Counted from the stretch's first letter, positions 1 to 11,638 are shown. The stretch is 64,000 bases of DNA from Symbiodinium sp. CCMP2592 (GCA_905221615.1 CAJNDT010005445.1:1455813-1519812), one strand, 5' to 3'. The notes: generated by a model not told the origin, from the letters alone. Translations and numbers: made by a program.

Positions 1-2530
1 ATCCACATACATACATACATACTTACATACATTGAAAAAGCATATGTATGTGTATATATATAGCAAGATACAGCAATCTGCCATGATGATGTACTTCAGT
101 GTATAACAATCCATTGGAATATACAACTATATGCAATGACATGTGACACCTCCCGGCTTGCTACCATGGCGCTGTCAGCGGGATGCGCCCAGATTCCAGG
201 TGTGGCATCACTTCAGCAACGTTCCTGCTTCTGTCTGGTGGGTTTACGCGGAAAGGGCCTAGATTTGGATACGCCTTCATGATTAAACTTCGGACTGACG
301 GCTTTTGGGAATATCGTCTCAGGTTTACGATTCCGGGTTTAGGGCTTGTTTTAGCTTGAAATGTGCGGGGTCATGGGGTTGTGTGTGTCGGCTGGCTTTG
401 GGGCTGGTGTGGGTGTGGAGGCTTAGACTGCAATGCTAGCATTCTGATCCACATACACATACAGGTACATCTACATGTGCAGATACATAAATATGTAGAG
501 GTATACACATGAATATACAGATGCACATGCATATACGAACCCATAGAAAAGTATACAGTACACAGATTCATAACTATATTAATACGCCAGGCTCCCGTGC
601 ACTCCTCTCTCGGCAGGCCGTTTCGACCAGCTGAGTACCGACGTGCTTGGGCAAAGTGTCCTGAATGTTAAACCGGCTATAGGACCCTAAAGCTTGAACC
701 CTAAAACAAAAAAACTGATTGGCTGCACCCAGAACCCCACACCTTTAGAACCAATGTCTTAGGTGAGGTGTAGGCTTGGCTTTTTGACTGATGTATTGAT
801 CGGGGCTCGAAACTTAGGGTAGGGTTGAGGATGATGGTGTCTGAGGCCGCAGGGCTGCTGCGCTGCTGTTTGGGGTCCTGATCTTCGAAACCGGAAGGGA
901 GCCCTAAGGCAGGAACAGCTGCTTTCGTTTTGTGTCCGCTAGAGAGCATCCACGAAATTATACCAACTAGCGTGCTTCTACCCGGAATACATAGGAAGAG
1001 TAGAGGCTTTTGTATCCTTGGGGGGTTGCCTTTGGCGTAGTAGGCAGGTTTAGGAGTTTTGGTCGGGGCATGTTGATTGAAGTCATGTTGCCAAGAAACA
1101 AGAACCCGTCCTGAACGCCCAACCCTAAACCCTAACCCCCCCCTGAACCCCGAAAAAGAGAATCCACAAACTGAAGCCATCCGAACTTGGGATCGGCAGG
1201 GTTGAGAAAACTACCACCTTTAATGCTTTCATAACTATCTGGATAAACACAGTATTCATGACTTTAAGAATAGAAATCCCGAAACTACAATGATTTTAAG
1301 AGTAGAAATTTTCCGAAACTAATGATAATGTTCACAGGTATCGGGCCGGGGGTTGCTTTTAGCTTTTGCCTATCCGCCTTAGAGGGCTTCCGAAGGCCGG
1401 GTGGCGGGTGGGACCTGGATGTAGCACTCCAGGGCATCGCCTAAGATAGGGTCTAGAGCTTTGAAGACCCAAATATTCCGGAGTCAACATGGACAAGGCG
1501 GAGCTACTGAAACAGTGTAGGCGGTTCAGGGGTGAGGCTTCGACGCTTTAGGTTTGGGGTATCGGGGCTCAGCATTCTAGGACATTTTGGGCTCAGGGCT
1601 TCAGGATGTTCTAAGCCGAGTAGGATGTTTTAGTATATACTGCTGTGGATGCTTCAGATTGAAGTTTCAAGTCTTTCGATTGAGCTAGGTTAGGAGTGGT
1701 CTCCGAGGCATCTTAGACACATGCTCAGGCTCTCAGCTGTTCGCGATGCGATGGGACGTCAATGATTGAAGCTTTGGCTTGTTGGGTGTCGGCGGAAACG
1801 ATCGTTGAAGCGCTTGGAGCTTGAACTGACGGCTTGGAAAGTAGGCTCGAAATCTCGTAGAGCACAACGAGCATAATTTCAGCAGTAATGTGGGCAGCAC
1901 ATGAGAACCAAAGCCCAAAGGGCGCCCAAACACTCATGCTCGAACTTACGTGCAAGGGGAGATGATCTCCAATGCAGCCACGGCATCGAAGCGTACCCTC
2001 CTGCACAGACGACATGCTTGGAATTTTTGCCGCCCTGGGCTCTGAATTCTACACATCTCTCCTCAGACCTAGAAACCCCAAACCTCCCAACCTGCATCAA
2101 AACACACACCCCGATCAAAATCCCTGAACCCGACGTCCCGGTCCGCCCTCAACCTCAAACCTTAAAAGAATGCGATGGCCTAAACATCTAGAACAGCCTT
2201 GCGAAATTTATCGCACCGCGCCAACTCTATGAGGATGACAGATGGGTCGTTGTGATCGCTTGTCAAAGTACCCCTGCAGGACCCAGAGTTCAATGATCCA
2301 ACCCCCAAATCAGAGCTCTAACCCAATCCCTAAACCACAGCCCTACTAAGACACTGAAGCTAGCCCGTAATCAGCAACTCCTCCGAACAACCAGACAGCG
2401 AGTTCCCTAAACCCTGAAACCGTACGAATCCTGAACCCTGAACCACAAATCCCTCCCAGCCTAAGCCTCCAAGCCCTCAACCTGAACTTATTCATGCTAA
2501 CGAGAACAATAATGGTGCAGTAAGGCAAAC
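1..2530. other. Gene-poor left edge with microsatellite and degenerate telomere-like motifs
   Basis: The first 60 bases are an imperfect CATA tetranucleotide tract, and similar ACATAC/TACATG-rich sequence returns at about 445-545. Isolated AACCCTAAACCC-type words occur, for example near 1120-1140. A 35-bp imperfect tandem duplication (ATGAYTTTAAGARTAGAAAT core) lies at about 1258-1325. Short open frames on both strands (for example at 701-1180 and 1725-2191) have no recognisable domain, overlap one another antisense, and look like chance frames. I see no gene here that I would defend. Confidence 0.5.
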
Positions 2531-2533
2531 AGT

Positions 2534-2697
2534 CCTAAACCCTAAACCCTAACCCTAAACCCTAAACCCCCAACCCTAAACCCTAAACCCCTAATGCAAA
2601 ATTTAAACCCGTAACCCTAAACCCTAAACCCTAAATACTCTAATCCAAAATTTAAACCCCTAACCCTAAACCCTAAACCCTAAATACTCTAAACCCC
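2534..2697. repeat. Interstitial telomere-type array, C-rich strand (CCCTAAA)n
   Basis: A run of CCCTAAA units with CCCTAA and CCCCTAA variants, interrupted by a repeated spacer (TGCAAAATTTAAACCC / TCCAAAATTTAAACCC). CCCTAAA is the complement of TTTAGGG, the plant-type telomere repeat also found in dinoflagellates. It pairs with an oppositely oriented array 110 bp downstream. Confidence 0.85.
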
Positions 2698-2807
2698 AAT
2701 CCACTTCGCTCCTGTAGGGCCGTCTTCAGCAGGACTAGGGTGGAGCGCTGCGTGGGTTTCAACCCCTCCCTGCGCATCTTCGAAGCCAGATCCCGTACCT
2801 TCATGCA

Positions 2808-2904
2808 TTTAGGGTTTAGGGTTTAGGGGTTTAGGTTTAGGGTTTAGGGTTTAGGGGTTTAGGGGTTTAGGGTTTAGGGGTTTAGGGTTTAGGGTTTAGG
2901 GTTT
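2808..2904. repeat. Interstitial telomere-type array, G-rich strand (TTTAGGG)n
   Basis: About 13 units of TTTAGGG with TTTAGGGG variants, running opposite to the C-rich array at 2534-2697. On the top strand the order is C-rich, 110-bp spacer, G-rich. That is the reverse of what a simple end-to-end telomere fusion would leave. Confidence 0.85.
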
Positions 2905-5150
2905 TCTGTACAGTTAAGTCAAGTTTAGGTTTAAGCACATACTGTAGGGTTTGGGGGTGGGCAGTGTTTCGGGATTCGGGCTTTCGGAGTTTCTTGTTGG
3001 CACCTTCAGAGTTTAAGAAGTCACGGTTGCACAGTTTAGGTTCCAAGAGTTGAGTGCTCAGGAGTTTAGGGTTTGATGGGCTCAGGTTCAGAGTTTGGAG
3101 CATCTTGGCACCTTGTGGGGGTGGGGCTGTGTGGCGCAGGCCTCGCGGGGATATTCTTGAGGGTCTGGGGCGGCCACGGGTTTGGGGATGCGCGGTCATG
3201 TTCCTGATCTTGAGTCATCCCTGAGTCCCCCCGAATCGCAGAAAGAGATGAACTTACAGGGGTGTAGCCTAATGCCTAAACTAAACAGGCCAAGCCCCGA
3301 ACCAAAACCCTGCACCATTGCATGCTACCGCACAAGCACAAGCCCCACACCCACAACTCCAACACCCCAAACCTTGAACCCTAACTCCTGCACCTCAAAC
3401 CTTCAATCCTCCACTTTCGCTTCTAAGCGCTCACGATCCACAGTTTGAAGCCCAACGCAAAATCTTGTAGTCCCCACTCGGATCCCAACATACCCACACT
3501 TTGATGCCTCCCCCTAAAGGATTTTAAGTCCGCATCAACCCGACACCTTGGGCCTCAAAACCCCTTTGAAGGAACCACTCTGCAGGCCCTTCCATCCCCT
3601 CAAGACCCACACCTCATCGAAGCTTCGGGTGGCAAAGTGTAGGTTCATCAAGATCTCATAGGTCCTTTTGGCAGGGTTGGAGGGCATATATGTACATATT
3701 TAGTATATTTAAATACATATATATATATATATACACACACATGCATGCATGCATGCATACATGCGTACATCTCTTCTGGCAGGGCTGGAGGAGATTATAG
3801 TTTGAGGTTTAGGCTGTTTACGGTGGAGGGTTTCGAGCAAGCACCAAGAAAGCCAGGAACAGCATGATTGGCGTGGCATTCCGTACAGATCAGTTACTGT
3901 CGGGTTTGGGAGGAGGGCTCCGGCTAAGCAGTTTGGAGTATAGAATGTGGGATTTAGAGTGTTAGGGTCTCCGGTTTCCTACGCCACTGAAACCCCCAAG
4001 ATTCGAACATGAGTGTCAACGCTGAAATTAGCCCCTTGCTTGTGCTTAGTTCCGACACGAGATGCACAAAGCAGCAGCCGCAGCCACAGCAATGGCCGCA
4101 GCAGCAGCAGCAGCACCACCATCAGCACGATCACCGCTACCACTACAAGCAACGGGCAGAGAGGTTGTAGAAAAGCATCGGAACTCTGCGCAGTCATCGC
4201 TGCAGGAGGAGCAGCAGCCTATACATCTGCTGCAACAAAAATTGCAGCAATGCAGCCTTTAACCGTCAGGGTCCTGCTGTCTGGATTCACGCCAACACGG
4301 GCAAAAACGCTCAGCCTGAGCGAAAGGAAGCTAAAGTGAGAGGGTTTCTCATCGTAGGTGGCATTAGAAGTAGCCTAGAGTCGTGCTTTGATTCTGCATG
4401 ATCCAATTATCAACCTCTAAAACTATGTTATATGATGAAGAACCTCCATGTTAGGGTTTACGGGCCTGGCTAGGGTTCTGGTTCGTGGCGACATCCGGAA
4501 CGCGCGAACGGGCTCTAGAGCCCAGAAAACACGGACACTCCACGCCTCCACAAAGTACACCCGAGCATCAACACCGGAGCATGGCGGAAGAGGCATTTTG
4601 CCCTCTAAGATCAAGCCGTGGGACAGCTGGTTGACGAGGCCGGCATCCAAAGACTTCATCATTGGCATCAGCAGTTCCTCAGAATGAAACGGAACGACTC
4701 CATGCTATACAAAGGCTTACTTCAGTTCTATCTGAGATCAAGTTATGTCATTTGCGGCAGCATCTGTGCAAAGTGTTGGCCATTCTTGAGGCCAAGAAGC
4801 TTCAAGTAGTCTGAGTCCGACACCCACAGATGAAACCCCAGAAAGTCTCGCGGTGAGCCAAGCATCGTTCATGAAGTCCACATTCTGCGAGGCCTTGCCC
4901 CACACTACGAAACAGTGTCTGAGATTTTGAGAATGGCATCCAAGACTGTGCAGAGCTCCAGGTTTCGACAGGTTGAAGGGTAATGGGGCATTGGGTCATG
5001 CAGCCTCAGTGTCAACACGATAAAGACGGCTTTAGCCAGGAAATCCTAAACTCCCCATCCAACCGCCAAACCGAAACCCTGAGCCACAAACTGCAAAGCA
5101 CAAACATGCTAAACTCCAGGCCCCAAACGCCCCAAGAAGTCCAAAACCCA
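2905..5150. other. No supported gene; degenerate telomere-like words and simple repeats
   Basis: The stretch holds scattered AACCCTAA-like words, an AT/ACACATGC microsatellite at 3684-3769 (alternating TA, then AC, then four ATGC units), and a CAG/CAC-rich trinucleotide stretch at 4064-4130 that is open in several frames and reads as poly-Ala or poly-Ser. The two-frame openness and biased composition argue against real coding. Frames at 4423-4687 on both strands overlap and show no domain. Confidence 0.5.
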
Positions 5151-5284
5151 CTAAACCCTAAACCCAAGAAGTCCAAAACCCCCCTAAACCCTAAACCCCA
5201 AAACCCCCTAAACCCTAAACCCTAAAAGCCCCCTAAACCCTAAACCCTAAACCCCAAAACCCCCCTAAACCCTAAACCCAAGAA
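5151..5284. repeat. Telomere-type array with a higher-order CCCCTAAACCCTAAACCC unit
   Basis: Four or five copies of a higher-order block, CCCCTAAACCCTAAACCC followed by a short A-rich linker (CAAAA or CAAGAAGTYCAAAA). The linker AAGAAGTCCAAAAC appears at both ends of the array, so the array has its own internal duplication rather than being a pure CCCTAAA run. Confidence 0.8.
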
Positions 5285-5395
5285 GTTCAAAACCCAGCAC
5301 CTTCCCGAAAGCCACTAAGAGGAGCCAGGCCTCGCTCTTCAGCACGAGGCCTTTCACCTGGCCATGAGCCCAAACCCACCACAAGCAGGCTTCTA

Positions 5396-5510
5396 GGGTT
5401 TAGGGCTTAGGGTTTAGAGTTTATAGAAATTGTTAAGGGTTTGGGTGCCAAAAACGTTTTCAACGAAACGTTTTCAACGAAACGTTTTCACCGAAACGTT
5501 TCTTCTTTTG
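5396..5510. repeat. Dispersed repeat copy A abutting TTTAGGG tract
   Basis: A short TTTAGGG tract runs straight into a unique block that reads GAAATTGTTAAGGGTTTGGG then TGCCAAAAAC, followed by three copies of an ACGTTTTCAACGAA-type 14-mer. The same block, again directly after a TTTAGGG tract, is found at 10283-10395. The shared block begins at 5417 here. Confidence 0.75.
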
Positions 5511-5523
5511 AACCCACACCTTG

Positions 5524-5800
5524 AGTTTGGGGGGGGGGAGCGGGGGGGAGGGGGCCATAGCTGGGATGGGAGGGCTGGGGCTGGGGTCGGGCTGGGACTG
5601 GGGCTGGGGTCGAACCATCATAGAAAAAACATTTTGAACGAAACATTTTGAACGAAAGTGTGGGGGGCTGCTGCCGGGGCTGGTGGGGCTGCTGGGACTG
5701 GGGCTGCTGGGGGGCTTGTGGTGCCTGGGGGGGCTAGGGGGGCTAGGGGGGGAGGGGGGGCTAGGGGGGCTGGCTGCTGGGTTGCACTGTTTGCGGGCTG
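5524..5800. repeat. G-rich low-complexity tract
   Basis: Long G runs (ten in a row near 5529) and repeated GGGGCTAGGGG, GGGGCTGGGGTC and GGGGCTGCTGGG units. Several groups of four or more G-runs lie within 30 bases, so the strand could form G-quadruplexes. Copies of AACATTTTGAACGAA at 5628-5657 are related to the 14-mer in the neighbouring dispersed repeat. The proline-rich antisense frame over this tract is a composition artefact. Confidence 0.75.
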
Positions 5801-5879
5801 TGGGACGGCTGGGCTGCTGGGAGTAATTTGCGTTATCGGTCATTTTGATTTGAAAAAGCCCTGCTGAGTGCTGGACTGG

Positions 5880-8270
5880 CGGGCTTCCTGCGTTTGCCGG
5901 TCGTGCTCATCACATGGAGCCCGTAAGGGACATCGAAGCGACCTAGCCAAGGACAGATCGTGATGCAGACCATTGGGATGCAGTTGCCCGGGCCGGCCTG
6001 GCGCTCTCGCTTTGATGCAGCTCTCGGCGAGCACCGTCTTGTTGTGATCCAGGGCCGGGTTCACGTCCAGCATCCCCTTCGCCTGGTGATGAACGAGGAC
6101 GAGGACCTTTTTCGACTACTTCTATGCTCGAACGCCAGTCAGTAAGAGCCCCACTAGCACTGTTTCATGCGTGTCGTAGCAAAAGAGGAGCCCGCGGAAC
6201 TGCATGGCCGTGGCGAGGGTGTAGCGATCACCCTGCCTGCGGAACGAGCTGCGCATTTAACACTTCCATCGACTCCCTAACAAATCTACCTTCCCGGTTG
6301 TAGCAGTCCATAGTAGGCGGCCACGGCAAGCCCCATTTCGGTCTGGCCGTCCTTGTAGTCAATGCCCTCCTGCAGCATGCAGGCGAACACGATGTGCAAG
6401 ACTCGCCTGCTCTCGCATCCTGGTTGCACGTCTCTTCCTCTGGCAACACGTAGATCTTGAACTCATCGTTCCACTCCTGCCAGGTTGTCGAGTCTGTGCC
6501 GAGTGGTTTGACGCGCCTCGTGTTGGCTCATGAGCAAAGGAAAACAGCAGAAGCAGTTTATGGCGTTGAGGGTACGTGACATCATCTGAGAAATGTGCGG
6601 TCCCAACAGCCGGCCTTGAAGCGCGTAGGCGTCACGAGAAGCTGCAACCTCGAGTAGGCCTGCTCCAGGTTCTCCACGGTGCGGAGGAGCCACGAGGCAG
6701 TGGGAGATGCGAGGATGGACACGTCTGAGTAGTACATGTGCCCATCCTCTTTGCCAAGCAGCACTGAGATCTCGGATGGCCAACCTTTGCGCAAGAGACA
6801 AACCGCACGAGACACATGCACGCTTTTGCAACATGGGCCGAGAAACTGCCGGCTACCATTGCTTTCAGGTGCTCGGGTTTGTGCCGCTTGCCGAAGTCAT
6901 AACACAGCAAGGACCTGTCCAGCTCCCGAGCCAGCTGGCAGTTGCCCTCCGGCAGGACGGTCACGGACACAGCAACCTCAAGCAGCGCATCGCACCGGCG
7001 GCTGCCTTCTTGGACACCGCGAGGGCGTCGGGCCTAATGCGAGATGAGATCCTAGGTGTTCCACTTGCAAACTTCTTATCGCCGAGTTTAGCACCCCGTT
7101 AGCTGCTGGAACGTCTCGACCGTCACCAACCTCGCGGGTTGCAGCACCCAGCTACTTTCTTGCAGCCATATCTGCAGCAGTTGGCGCCTCCGGTTCTACT
7201 CGCACGTCCGCATTCTGGCGGGCCTGCTCGTTTTCCTCCAAATTGATGCAATCTCCACGTACCCACGAGCACTCACCGCCAGACCTCGTCGACGTCCGAA
7301 GCTTCAGTGGCCTCGGCACGAGCGAACGATCATGCATTGGGTTGCCCTGGCGGCAAGACTTCACTGTCGAGCCTCGTCGCTGTCAGAGGTGACTGGGGGG
7401 ACCTGGCACCAGAAAGCAGTGCCGTCGCACGAACTCAGCTGGACTTCCGACGTGGGTTAGCCATCGGCTTTACGCCATCGGCAGGGCATGTGAGACTCGT
7501 ACCGGCGTCGCTGTCCGTGTCGGAACCGGCTTCTAGGACCTGACATTGGGCAGCACTCTTCAGGAAAGTAGTCCTGCTTCCTGGACCTGTAAGGGCTCCT
7601 CGCGTACAGCCTGCCAAATTCCAGTGCGACCACGTCGTAAGAAGAGGGCCCGGAATCGCCTCTGCATTGCCGACCTCGTCCTCTGCCTGAGCGAAGTGGC
7701 TCGAACGAGCAACATGCACTGGACTCTTCTTTTGGTTGGAGCTCTTTGCTTGCCGGCCTCCGTGTCGGAGCCTGCCCTGAACAGCTCCTCAGCTGGCCTT
7801 TGCTCCTCCGGGTCCGGTTGAAGGCTTCCACGGACCTCCGAGCAGCACGAAGCAACAAAATACCTTAACTACGCAGTGCGATATTGCCTTTGAACGACGC
7901 ACAAACTGGTAGACTGGCGTGTCAAAGAGCCCGAGGACATTCCTCTGTCGTTCCACCGTCATGGCTCGAAACTGTTCCACGGCCGTCTTCAAGGCCTTGG
8001 CGTCGAGGGCTCAACTTCCAAAATGTGATTTGAAATAGGCTTTTAACATTCTTGCCGTCTCTTGTCGCTAAAACCGCATCCGTTCCCTGGCTGGGTTTCG
8101 GACTCCAGGGAAGAGCCTGGGCTGCCAACCGTGGAGGAGCAAGTTCAAAGGTCCCGATTGCAGTCTCTGCAGTCGCCTGCAGGGACATCACGATATGACG
8201 AAGACAGCCGCAAGCTGAAGCCATTTCCACCGAACTGATCGGTCGACAGGTCATAGTGGGCACAAACTGC
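5880..8270 (-). pseudogene. Possible decayed or multi-exon minus-strand coding sequence, function unknown
   Basis: Several minus-strand pieces have protein-like composition and follow each other with frame changes. Examples are the pieces around 8000-7880 (TAVEQFRAMTVERQRNVLG), 6970-6780 (CQLARELDRSLLCYDFGKRH), 6770-6590 (GKEDGHMYYSDVSILASPTA) and 6590-6450 (RTLNAINCFCCFPLLMSQHE). None carries a domain I recognise. They could be exons of one gene with unmarked introns, or a pseudogene broken by indels. The plus-strand frames over the same span are less protein-like. Homology search of the concatenated pieces would decide. Confidence 0.25.
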
Positions 8271-8320
8271 CGAAATGGGACTCCGCGGCAGATGCTATGC
8301 TTCTATAGTAGAATCCAGTT

Positions 8321-8395
8321 AGTGACCTCCGCAACTGCTGTTTTGGTAGATTCATTATCAGACTGACCTCCGCAACTGCTGTTTCGGTAGATGTA
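8321..8395. repeat. Short tandem duplication
   Basis: GACCTCCGCAACTGCTGTTT followed by T/C GGTAGAT occurs twice, 43 bp apart, within an otherwise featureless stretch. No gene overlaps it. Confidence 0.8.
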
Positions 8396-8558
8396 TTAAT
8401 GCCAGACTCTGATATATGTTCAACCCCCCCTCCCCCCTCTCCGAATGACCACCCTTAATACGACGGATGTCTAACCCACCCAAGTTGCGTCTAGGTCGGT
8501 CCCCTCTGGAACTGTTCTGAAACTCCTTCGTAGGAAGCTCAGCACTTGAATTTCAGAC

Positions 8559-8792
8559 GTGCTCCATCGGGTTTCCCTTACATTTGCCGTAGGCCTTTGG
8601 TTGCTCCCCCGCGCATTTCCCATCACGGAGATGCGAAAGCACAGAATTCTCGCGAAGATGCGCTTCCAGCAGACTTCAGTTTCTGATCTCCCCGATCGGA
8701 TTCTTGGTGGATTTTTGCTAGAACTTCAGCACAGGTTATCGTACAAGATACCAAACCGGTGTATCCGACTTCCCAAAGAAACTCACCATTAG
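8559..8792 (+). CDS. Small hypothetical protein with signal-peptide-like start (weak)
   Basis: A 77-codon ATG frame starts with a short basic/polar stretch followed by a hydrophobic run (SLTFAVGLWLLPRAFP), which would fit a cleavable signal peptide. The remainder (RILGGFLLELQHRLSYKIPN) shows no domain I know. The frame is isolated, with no partner gene close by. Given the number of chance frames in this region I hold it only weakly. Confidence 0.15.
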   Translation: MLHRVSLTFAVGLWLLPRAFPITEMRKHRILAKMRFQQTSVSDLPDRILGGFLLELQHRLSYKIPNRCIRLPKETHH

Positions 8793-8799
8793 TCACTCG

Positions 8800-10280
8800 T
8801 GTTCATGTGATTCCTGCCTGGCCAAAACCACGTCTGGATCCGCTTCTGGCTGCATCACCGGGGCCGGGTCGACTGGCCGCTGGAGTTCCTCGATGCACTC
8901 CGGCAAGAGGTGCAACGATTTCCTGATCCCGACAACAAGTCTTGGGTTTCACGTGCTCCAGAACTGCTGGCACTATGACAGCAAGTGCGGCAGTGCGGCA
9001 TCGCGCGTCTCTGTGCAGCCGGCACCGCAGGCTGCCGCCGTCGTAGCGGCCTGGGTTATGCTAACAGTCCCTGATCACGCACAATCACAAAGGCGCTAAG
9101 GCTGCAGAGGCAACGGCGCTCCGCCGCGGGCTGCCCTGACGACGGGATTGGTGTCGACATCGCTCACAGGAATATCACGACAGTGGGCGACCAGCATGGC
9201 AGCGCGCACAGGGAGCAACATATCGAATCACGTAGGCATGTGTGGATCACTTGGCCCCGCACGGGATGTTTCCATTAGCCGCATGTTGGCGGCGGTTTCT
9301 GTCCTTCCCATCGGCATATGTCCAGACACAGAGTAAACCAGGACACAGGAGCATACCGCTCCAGTGTGCCCGCACAGGACACAACAGGCGGAGACGGGAG
9401 ACCGGCACACGGCCGCCCGCGACTGGCCACACACAAGATCACACAGGACGCCAGGACAAACAAACGCAACCGCGCGAGCTTTGTTGGACTAAACGGAACA
9501 AACAAAATGCCAGGGCACGGCGGGTCGACCACCTGGATTTCTGCGGAGTTGCCATCCGTACATTGCCGACTCCTCCCACTGCTCCCCCCCGCCACATTGC
9601 ATCCTCTTCGAAAGCTAAATGCTGCCTGCGCACATTCATCAGCACATCGGCAACCTTACTATGCCACAGCCGCATCATCCGGCCGGATCTCAAGTCGCCG
9701 CACGCGCACGAGGCATGGACGAAAGACAGTCTAAGGGCATCGACGGCATCGACCTCACCCCGACTCGCAACCTGCCTGGAATCTCTATCCATCCGGCGTA
9801 ACGCGGATAGCATGGAATCCCTCACCCGCCCCCCCCCCTTCCCATCCAGCTCGCGGAAGACAAAACTCCAACACGGTGACAGCCCGACTTCACTATTCCC
9901 ATGCAGGGACCCAGCTAGCCCCGCCCGGGATAGGTCGTAAGCACGACGTGACACAGCCAGAGCATGTTACCTGCGGGATTCACAGAAGTCGAGTTCTGCC
10001 GAGAGCCCGGCTCGTCTGGACAGGAAGAAACGGCCGCCAGCCTGCCGGCCGAATCGCATCGCATGCTGAGCCCGTGCCTCTGCCGATGCTCTCACACACT
10101 CACACACACAAAGATCCATGGCAAGGTCACATCGGGGACTAGAGCCGCCGCGAGGAGTTCGCACTCCCGTTCGCCATGACTGTCGCGATACGACTACGAC
10201 TCAACCGAGAAACCCGGATGTCGAGAAACCGAAACTGTAGCGCCCCCGAATCCCGAGATACTCAACCACACGTCTCTCAC
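8800..10280. other. No supported gene; GC-rich region open on both strands
   Basis: Frames of up to 232 codons (plus, 9242-9940) and 171 codons (minus, 9439-9954) overlap antisense here. Both are rich in R/S/P/T, lack any motif, and owe their length to high GC. I treat this as non-coding or decayed sequence. Confidence 0.45.
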
Positions 10281-10282
10281 GT

Positions 10283-10395
10283 TAGGGTTTAGGGTTTAGG
10301 GTTTAGGGTTTATGGAAATTGTTAAGGGTTTGGGTGCCAAAAAGTTTTGACCGAAAGTTTTGGGCGAAACGTTTTGGCAAGAGTTTTGATTTTGG
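10283..10395. repeat. Dispersed repeat copy B abutting TTTAGGG tract
   Basis: Four TTTAGGG units run into GGAAATTGTTAAGGGTTTGG and TGCCAAAAAGTTTTG, matching the block at 5417-5460. The following GAAAGTTTTGGGCGAAACGTTTTGG is a decayed version of the 14-mer repeats seen in copy A. Confidence 0.75.
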
Positions 10396-10598
10396 AACCT
10401 TGATTTGGTGTTGGGCTGGGCTGAGTTAATGGTTGAGGTTGTGATGGCTGTTTTGAGTTGGCTGGGCTGAGTTACTGGTTGAGGTTGCGGTTGTGCGAAA
10501 TTGGATTATCAAGAAGCTAACGCCAGTTTTAACCGAAATGCTGGGCCCTAGCGGTGGTTACAAACAAGGACAAGCAATTTCTATTTATCACTTTCTTG

Positions 10599-10672
10599 AG
10601 GGTTTAGGGTTTAGGGTTTAGAGTTTAGGGTTTAGGGTGTAGAGTTTAGGGTTTAGGGTTTAGAGTTTAGGG
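10599..10672. repeat. Interstitial TTTAGGG array, degenerate
   Basis: About ten TTTAGGG-type units with GTTTAGAG and GTGTAGAG variants, ending in GGCTCAGCAG. Complementary degenerate words (AAACCCTGAACCCTTAAACC) follow at 10797-10860. Confidence 0.8.
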
Positions 10673-10854
10673 CTCAGCAGCTCCGGATCGAGCAGTTTTA
10701 AAGTAGAGTTGTGTTTACGGTTTAGAAATAACACCCACCCACCCTCAGAATCCCATAACATCAGGGAAATACAAAGTTTCACTTCTTTCACAGCTTGAAA
10801 CCTTAAACCCTGAACCCTTAAACCCTAAACGCTTAAACTCTGAACGCTTAAACC

Positions 10855-11515
10855 TTGAACTTTGAAATCTCGAGAATTGGGCCTATCCCACGAATTCCAT
10901 TAAGCTTGGTCTGGAAGTTTGGGCCTATCCACACGAATTCCATTAAAGTTGGTCTGGAATTGGGCCTGTCCCACGAATTGGTTTGGGCCTATTCCACGAA
11001 TTCGTGGGATAAGGCCCAAACTTCCGGACCAACCTCAATGGAATTCGTGGGATAAGGCCCAATTCCAGACCAACCTTAATGGAATTTGTGGGATAAGGCC
11101 CAAGTCTTGACCAACCTTAATGGATTTCGTGGGATAAGGCCCAAGTCTTGACCAACCTTAATGGTTTTCGTGGGATAAGGCCCAAACTTTCGTGGGATAA
11201 GGCCCAAGTCTTGACCAACCTTAATGGTTTTCGTGGGATAAGGCCCAAACTTTCGTGGGATAAGGCCCAAGTCTTTGCCAACCTTAATGGAATTCGTGGG
11301 ATAAGGCCCAAACTCCGGACTTGGGCCTTATCCCACGAATTCCATTAAGGTTGGTCCTCAGTTTGGGCCTTATCCCACGAATTCCATTAAGGTTGGTCTG
11401 AAATTGTGCCTTATCCCACGAAATCCATTAAGGTTGGTCAAGACTTGGGCCTTATCCCACGAAATCCATTAAAGTTGGTCCGGAAGCCTGGGCCTTATCC
11501 CACGAAAACCATTAA
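10855..11515. repeat. Palindromic tandem array of a GGGCCTTATCCCACGAATTC unit
   Basis: About 13 copies of a roughly 37-50-bp unit, whose core is GGGCCTTATCCCACGAATTC followed by CATTAAGGTTGGTC. The first copies (10875-10995) run forward, the middle block (11000-11310) runs in reverse complement, and the last block (11318-11515) runs forward again. Two inversion centres result, at about 11001 (CCACGAATTCGTGG, extending to a near-perfect 40-bp palindrome) and about 11313. Open frames reported on both strands (repeated GLIPRKPLRLVKTWALSHES-type text) are just translations of the repeat. Confidence 0.9.
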
Positions 11516-11638
11516 GGTTTAAATTACTATATGATACATTTGAAGAGGTTTAGGGTTTAAGAGTGGGGGAGCTTGGGGCTTGTTTCTTTTTTTTAAGCGC
11601 CTCTTTTCCTCCTTGCAGAGGGGGGCTTCAGGACTTCG

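Noticed and set aside
4013..4339. Ala/Ser-rich frames over the CAG-like stretch
   Set aside because: Open in three phases because of a trinucleotide repeat; no other protein feature.
5460..5867. Proline-rich minus-strand and glycine-rich plus-strand frames
   Set aside because: Direct translations of the G-rich low-complexity tract.
9242..9954. 232-codon plus-strand and 171-codon minus-strand open frames
   Set aside because: They overlap antisense, are R/S/P/T-rich without motifs, and are explained by high GC and few stop codons.
10855..11348. 60-66-codon frames with repeated ALSHE and GIRPK text
   Set aside because: Translations of the palindromic tandem repeat on both strands.
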